The notes beneath the pieces were generated by a model. The model made no database searches and had not been told where the DNA came from. It saw nothing but the letters and a program-made list of their open reading frames with translations. This document shows positions 5,062 to 7,610 of a stretch of 7,610 bases of DNA, in pieces. A program made the position numbers and the translations under genes. The stretch is from an uncultured Gemmatimonadota bacterium (GTDB lineage Bacteria; Gemmatimonadota; Gemmatimonadetes; Longimicrobiales; Gaopeijiaceae): the NCBI GenBank assembly GCA_938030915.1, contig CALHIO010000358.1, forward strand, positions 1-7,610, in the 5' to 3' direction. Every line of letters starts with the position of its first letter. Within the stretch, counting starts at the first letter, position 1.

Positions 5062-7610
5062 GACCGCAGGACCGCCTGCGCGGCCGCCAGACGGGCGACC
5101 GGGATTCGCAAGGGCGAGCACGACACGTAGTCGAGCCCGAGACGTTCGCAGAGCGCGATGCTCGCGGGGTCGCCTCCGTGCTCACCGCAGATCCCGACCT
5201 CCAGGCCCGGCCGGGTCGCCCGTCCCCGCTCGGTCGCGATTGCCATCAGCTCGCCCACTCCGTCCGGATCGATCGTTTCGAACGGGTTGGTCGACAGGAT
5301 GCCGTCCCTGAGGTACTGGACGAGGAAGCCCTGCTCGGCGTCGTCACGTGAGATTCCGAAGGTGGTCTGCGTCAGGTCGTTGGTGCCGAACGAGAAGAAC
5401 TCGGCGACACCCGCGATCTCGCCCGCGGTGAGCGCGGCGCGTGGACTTTCAATCATGGTGCCGAAGAGATAGTCGACGTCGACACCACGCTGCTCCATGA
5501 CCTGCTGGGCTTCGTCGGCGACCGTCACACGGACGGTTCGGAGCTCCGCGACGTGGCTCACCAGCGGGATCATGACTTCGGGACGGACATCGACCCCGTC
5601 TGCTACGCAGGTGCAGGCGGCCTCGAAGATCGCGCGTGCCTGCATTCGTACGAGGCCGGGCAGGACCATGCCCAGGCGAACACCCCTCGTGCCCAGCATC
5701 GGGTTCTCCTCGTGGAGGGTCTCCTCTCGATCGAGGAGGCGCTGCTTGATGCGGATCTGCTCGAGTGTCTCGTCGATCTCCGCCAGCGATTGGTGATGCT
5801 GGATGTGGACCTTCAGGTCCGCCAGGTCCCCGACCAGCTCATCGTGGTCGGGCAGGAATTCGTGCAGCGGTGGATCGATGAGCCGGATGATCACCGGCAG
5901 ACCGTCCATCGCTCGGAACAACCCCTCGAAGTCCGCTCTCTGAAGAGGGAGGAGCTCGGCGAGCGCCGCTTCAAGCTCGGTGTCGTCGGCCGCCATGATC
6001 ATACTACGGACGAGCGGCAGGCGGTCGGTCTCGAAGAACATGTGCTCGGTGCGGCACAGTCCGATCCCTTCTGCTCCATTGCGACGGGCCAGCTCCGCGT
6101 CGTCTGGGTAGTCTGCGTTGGCGCGGACACCGAGTCGGCGGGTCTCGTCCGCCCAGCCCAGCAGCTTTGCCAGCCACGGATTCTCGAGGTCCGGGGTCAC
6201 GGTTTCGAGACGCCCTCCCCAGATCCGGCCGGTGGAGCCGTCGATGGACAACCAGTCTCCTTCTTCTATCGTCTGATCTCCTGCCCTCATCATCCGCCCA
6301 CCCGGGTCGATGTCCAGGTCGGATGCGCCCACGACGGCGGGCCGCCCGAACTGCCGAGCCACGAGGGCCGCGTGACTGGTACGTCCACCTCGCGACGTCA
6401 CGATCCCGCGGGCGGCAAGCATTCCGTGAACGTCGTCCGGCTTGGTATCGGGACGCACCAGGACGACGGTATTCCCGTCTCTGGCCATCTCCTCGGCTCT
6501 GTCGGCATCGAAGGCGGCCTGGCCGACGGCGGCGCCCGGGGCGACGGCGATCCCGGTGGCGAGCGCTGGCCCGGCGTCCGCCGAGGGGTCGAGTCGCGGG
6601 TGGAGGAAGACCTCGACCTGAGTCGGCGATACGCGCAGCAAGGCGGTTTCACGGTCGATCAGGCCCTCCTCCACCATATCGACCGCGATCCGGACCTCCG
6701 CCTCCGCGGTGCGCTTTCCGTCGCGCGTCTGCAGAATCCACAGTGTCCCGTTCTCCACCGTGAATTCGATGTCCTGCATGTTCCGGTGATGGGTCTCCAG
6801 GCGTTGCGCGATCTCGCTCAGCTCGGCGTAGATCGACGGCATGCGCTCCGAAAGTACCTCGATCGGCTCGGTCAGCCTCGTGCCCGCAACGACGTCCTCC
6901 CCCTGTGCCTGCTCGAGGTAGTCGCCTTCCAGTCCCGGCTCACCCGTCGTGCTGGAACGAGACATGCAGACACCCGTGGCCGACTCCTCTCCCAGATTTC
7001 CGAACACCATCGTCTGGACGTTGACCGCGGTGCCCAGGCTATGGTCGATCCCGGCCGCGTTTCGGTAGTCGATGGCGCGACGGCCGTTCCAGGAGCGGAA
7101 GACGGCCTCGACCGCTTCGCGCAGCTGTTCACGGGGATCGTCGGGTACCTCCCGGCCGGCGTGCTCTCGAATGATCGACCGGTAGGTCTCGACCAGGGCG
7201 ATCCACGAGCTCGAGGGAAGCTGAGCCTCCGACGCGACCCCGGCGTCCGAGCGCGCGGAGGCCATTGCCTCCTCGAAAGGCTCGTCCGGCATGCCGAGCA
7301 CCACACTGCCGAACATGTGGAGCAGGCGTCGATACAGGTCGTAGGCGAAGCTCGGAGAGGTGCGGGACGCCAGCGCCTCCGTGATTTCGGTGTTCAGGCC
7401 GATGTTGAGGACCGTGTCCATCATCCCCGGCATCGAGAAACGTGCGCCGGAGCGACATGACAGGAGCAGGGGTGTGTCCGCGTCTCCGAATACGCGTCCG
7501 GTACTCGCTTCGATCGTGGTCAGGCAGTGTTCGATCTCGGGCCAGACGTCCGATGGCAGTTGGTTGCCGGCCGCGAGATAGGCGTTGCATGCCTCGGTGG
7601 TAACGGTGAA
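5058..7610 (-). CDS. ppdK: Pyruvate, phosphate dikinase (N-terminus off window)
   Basis: Interconverts pyruvate + ATP + Pi and phosphoenolpyruvate + AMP + PPi in the cytoplasm, acting in gluconeogenesis or reversible PPi-linked glycolysis. 850 residues are visible (counting the codon at 7610-7608 as 1); by alignment to the Clostridium symbiosum enzyme about 40 N-terminal residues, including the P-loop-like Lys region, lie beyond the edge. No start codon is visible in the first 59 codons, so Met at 7433 is internal (SMPGMMDT). ATP-grasp residues are kept: Arg53 in CRSGAR, Asp280/Glu282 in MQDIEF and Gln294 in LQTRDGKRT. The phosphohistidine domain has GGRTSHA with His413 (bases 6372-6374) and the neighbouring Thr targeted by the PPDK regulatory protein in other species. 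The C-terminal barrel has GIGLCRTEHMFF, GTRGVRL, GTMIESPRAAL, FGTNDLTQ and the acid/base Cys808 in GICGEHGGDP. Compared with C. symbiosum it carries an extra segment of about 20 residues after PPLHEFLP, common in longer PPDKs. Confidence 0.97.
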   Translation of the reverse strand, partial: FTVTTEACNAYLAAGNQLPSDVWPEIEHCLTTIEASTGRVFGDADTPLLLSCRSGARFSMPGMMDTVLNIGLNTEITEALASRTSPSFAYDLYRRLLHMFGSVVLGMPDEPFEEAMASARSDAGVASEAQLPSSSWIALVETYRSIIREHAGREVPDDPREQLREAVEAVFRSWNGRRAIDYRNAAGIDHSLGTAVNVQTMVFGNLGEESATGVCMSRSSTTGEPGLEGDYLEQAQGEDVVAGTRLTEPIEVLSERMPSIYAELSEIAQRLETHHRNMQDIEFTVENGTLWILQTRDGKRTAEAEVRIAVDMVEEGLIDRETALLRVSPTQVEVFLHPRLDPSADAGPALATGIAVAPGAAVGQAAFDADRAEEMARDGNTVVLVRPDTKPDDVHGMLAARGIVTSRGGRTSHAALVARQFGRPAVVGASDLDIDPGGRMMRAGDQTIEEGDWLSIDGSTGRIWGGRLETVTPDLENPWLAKLLGWADETRRLGVRANADYPDDAELARRNGAEGIGLCRTEHMFFETDRLPLVRSMIMAADDTELEAALAELLPLQRADFEGLFRAMDGLPVIIRLIDPPLHEFLPDHDELVGDLADLKVHIQHHQSLAEIDETLEQIRIKQRLLDREETLHEENPMLGTRGVRLGMVLPGLVRMQARAIFEAACTCVADGVDVRPEVMIPLVSHVAELRTVRVTVADEAQQVMEQRGVDVDYLFGTMIESPRAALTAGEIAGVAEFFSFGTNDLTQTTFGISRDDAEQGFLVQYLRDGILSTNPFETIDPDGVGELMAIATERGRATRPGLEVGICGEHGGDPASIALCERLGLDYVSCSPLRIPVARLAAAQAVLRS

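Noticed and set aside
5065..5080. Perfect 6-bp hairpin (CGCAGG/CCTGCG, loop ACCG) just after ridA
   Set aside because: There is no T-run on either side and it lies in the last codons of ppdK; the stem is short. Not supportable as an intrinsic terminator.
5553..7460. Uninterrupted 635-codon open frame on the + strand across ppdK
   Set aside because: It runs in exact codon register antisense to ppdK, where stops arise only opposite TTA, CTA or TCA codons, which are rare in this GC-rich gene. The translation is rich in Arg, Gly, His and Asp, with no domain.

Overview
The window is GC-rich bacterial chromosome with six genes packed head to tail on the + strand and one gene converging from the - strand. 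No RNA gene, CRISPR array, insertion sequence or attachment site was seen, and no intergenic gap exceeds about 35 bases. A degenerate DnaA-like ATPase next to a PATAN (DUF4388)-TPR protein, codon choice strongly biased to G/C at third positions, and the overall style of the proteins suggest a Gemmatimonadota-like organism. This is an impression from family knowledge and is not proven by anything in the window.

Region 1 (1-4424) is a tightly linked run of four genes that looks like one regulatory operon. They are: the C-terminal part of a DnaA-family AAA+ protein whose Walker B acidic pair is replaced by Tyr-Gly; a PATAN-TPR scaffold protein joined to it by a TGATG stop/start overlap; a signal-peptide-bearing, membrane-anchored HExxH metallopeptidase 20 bases downstream; and an NtrC-type sigma-54 response regulator joined to the protease gene by an ATGA overlap. 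No histidine kinase is visible. The PATAN protein carries a tandem 24-residue motif very close to the c-di-GMP-binding MshEN motif. The response regulator keeps a complete receiver and an intact GAFTGA loop, but its C-terminal Fis-like helix has lost the usual basic residues. A core match to the sigma-54 promoter consensus lies inside the protease gene, about 125 bases ahead of the response regulator start.

Region 2 (4425-5061) holds two small genes. The first encodes a 63-residue protein with two membrane helices; it has no Shine-Dalgarno sequence but a well-spaced -35/-10 pair placed so that the transcript would begin at or next to its ATG (probable leaderless mRNA). The second encodes a RidA/YjgF-type enamine/imine deaminase.

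Region 3 (5058-7610, - strand) is pyruvate, phosphate dikinase, complete at its C-terminus and missing roughly 40 N-terminal residues beyond the right edge. Its stop codon and that of ridA are read from opposite strands of one CTAG palindrome.

The most promising leads are the coupled degenerate-DnaA/PATAN-TPR pair with a possible c-di-GMP site, and the response regulator with a possible sigma-54 promoter of its own and a doubtful DNA-binding helix. Whether the first four genes form one signalling system is inference from gene order.
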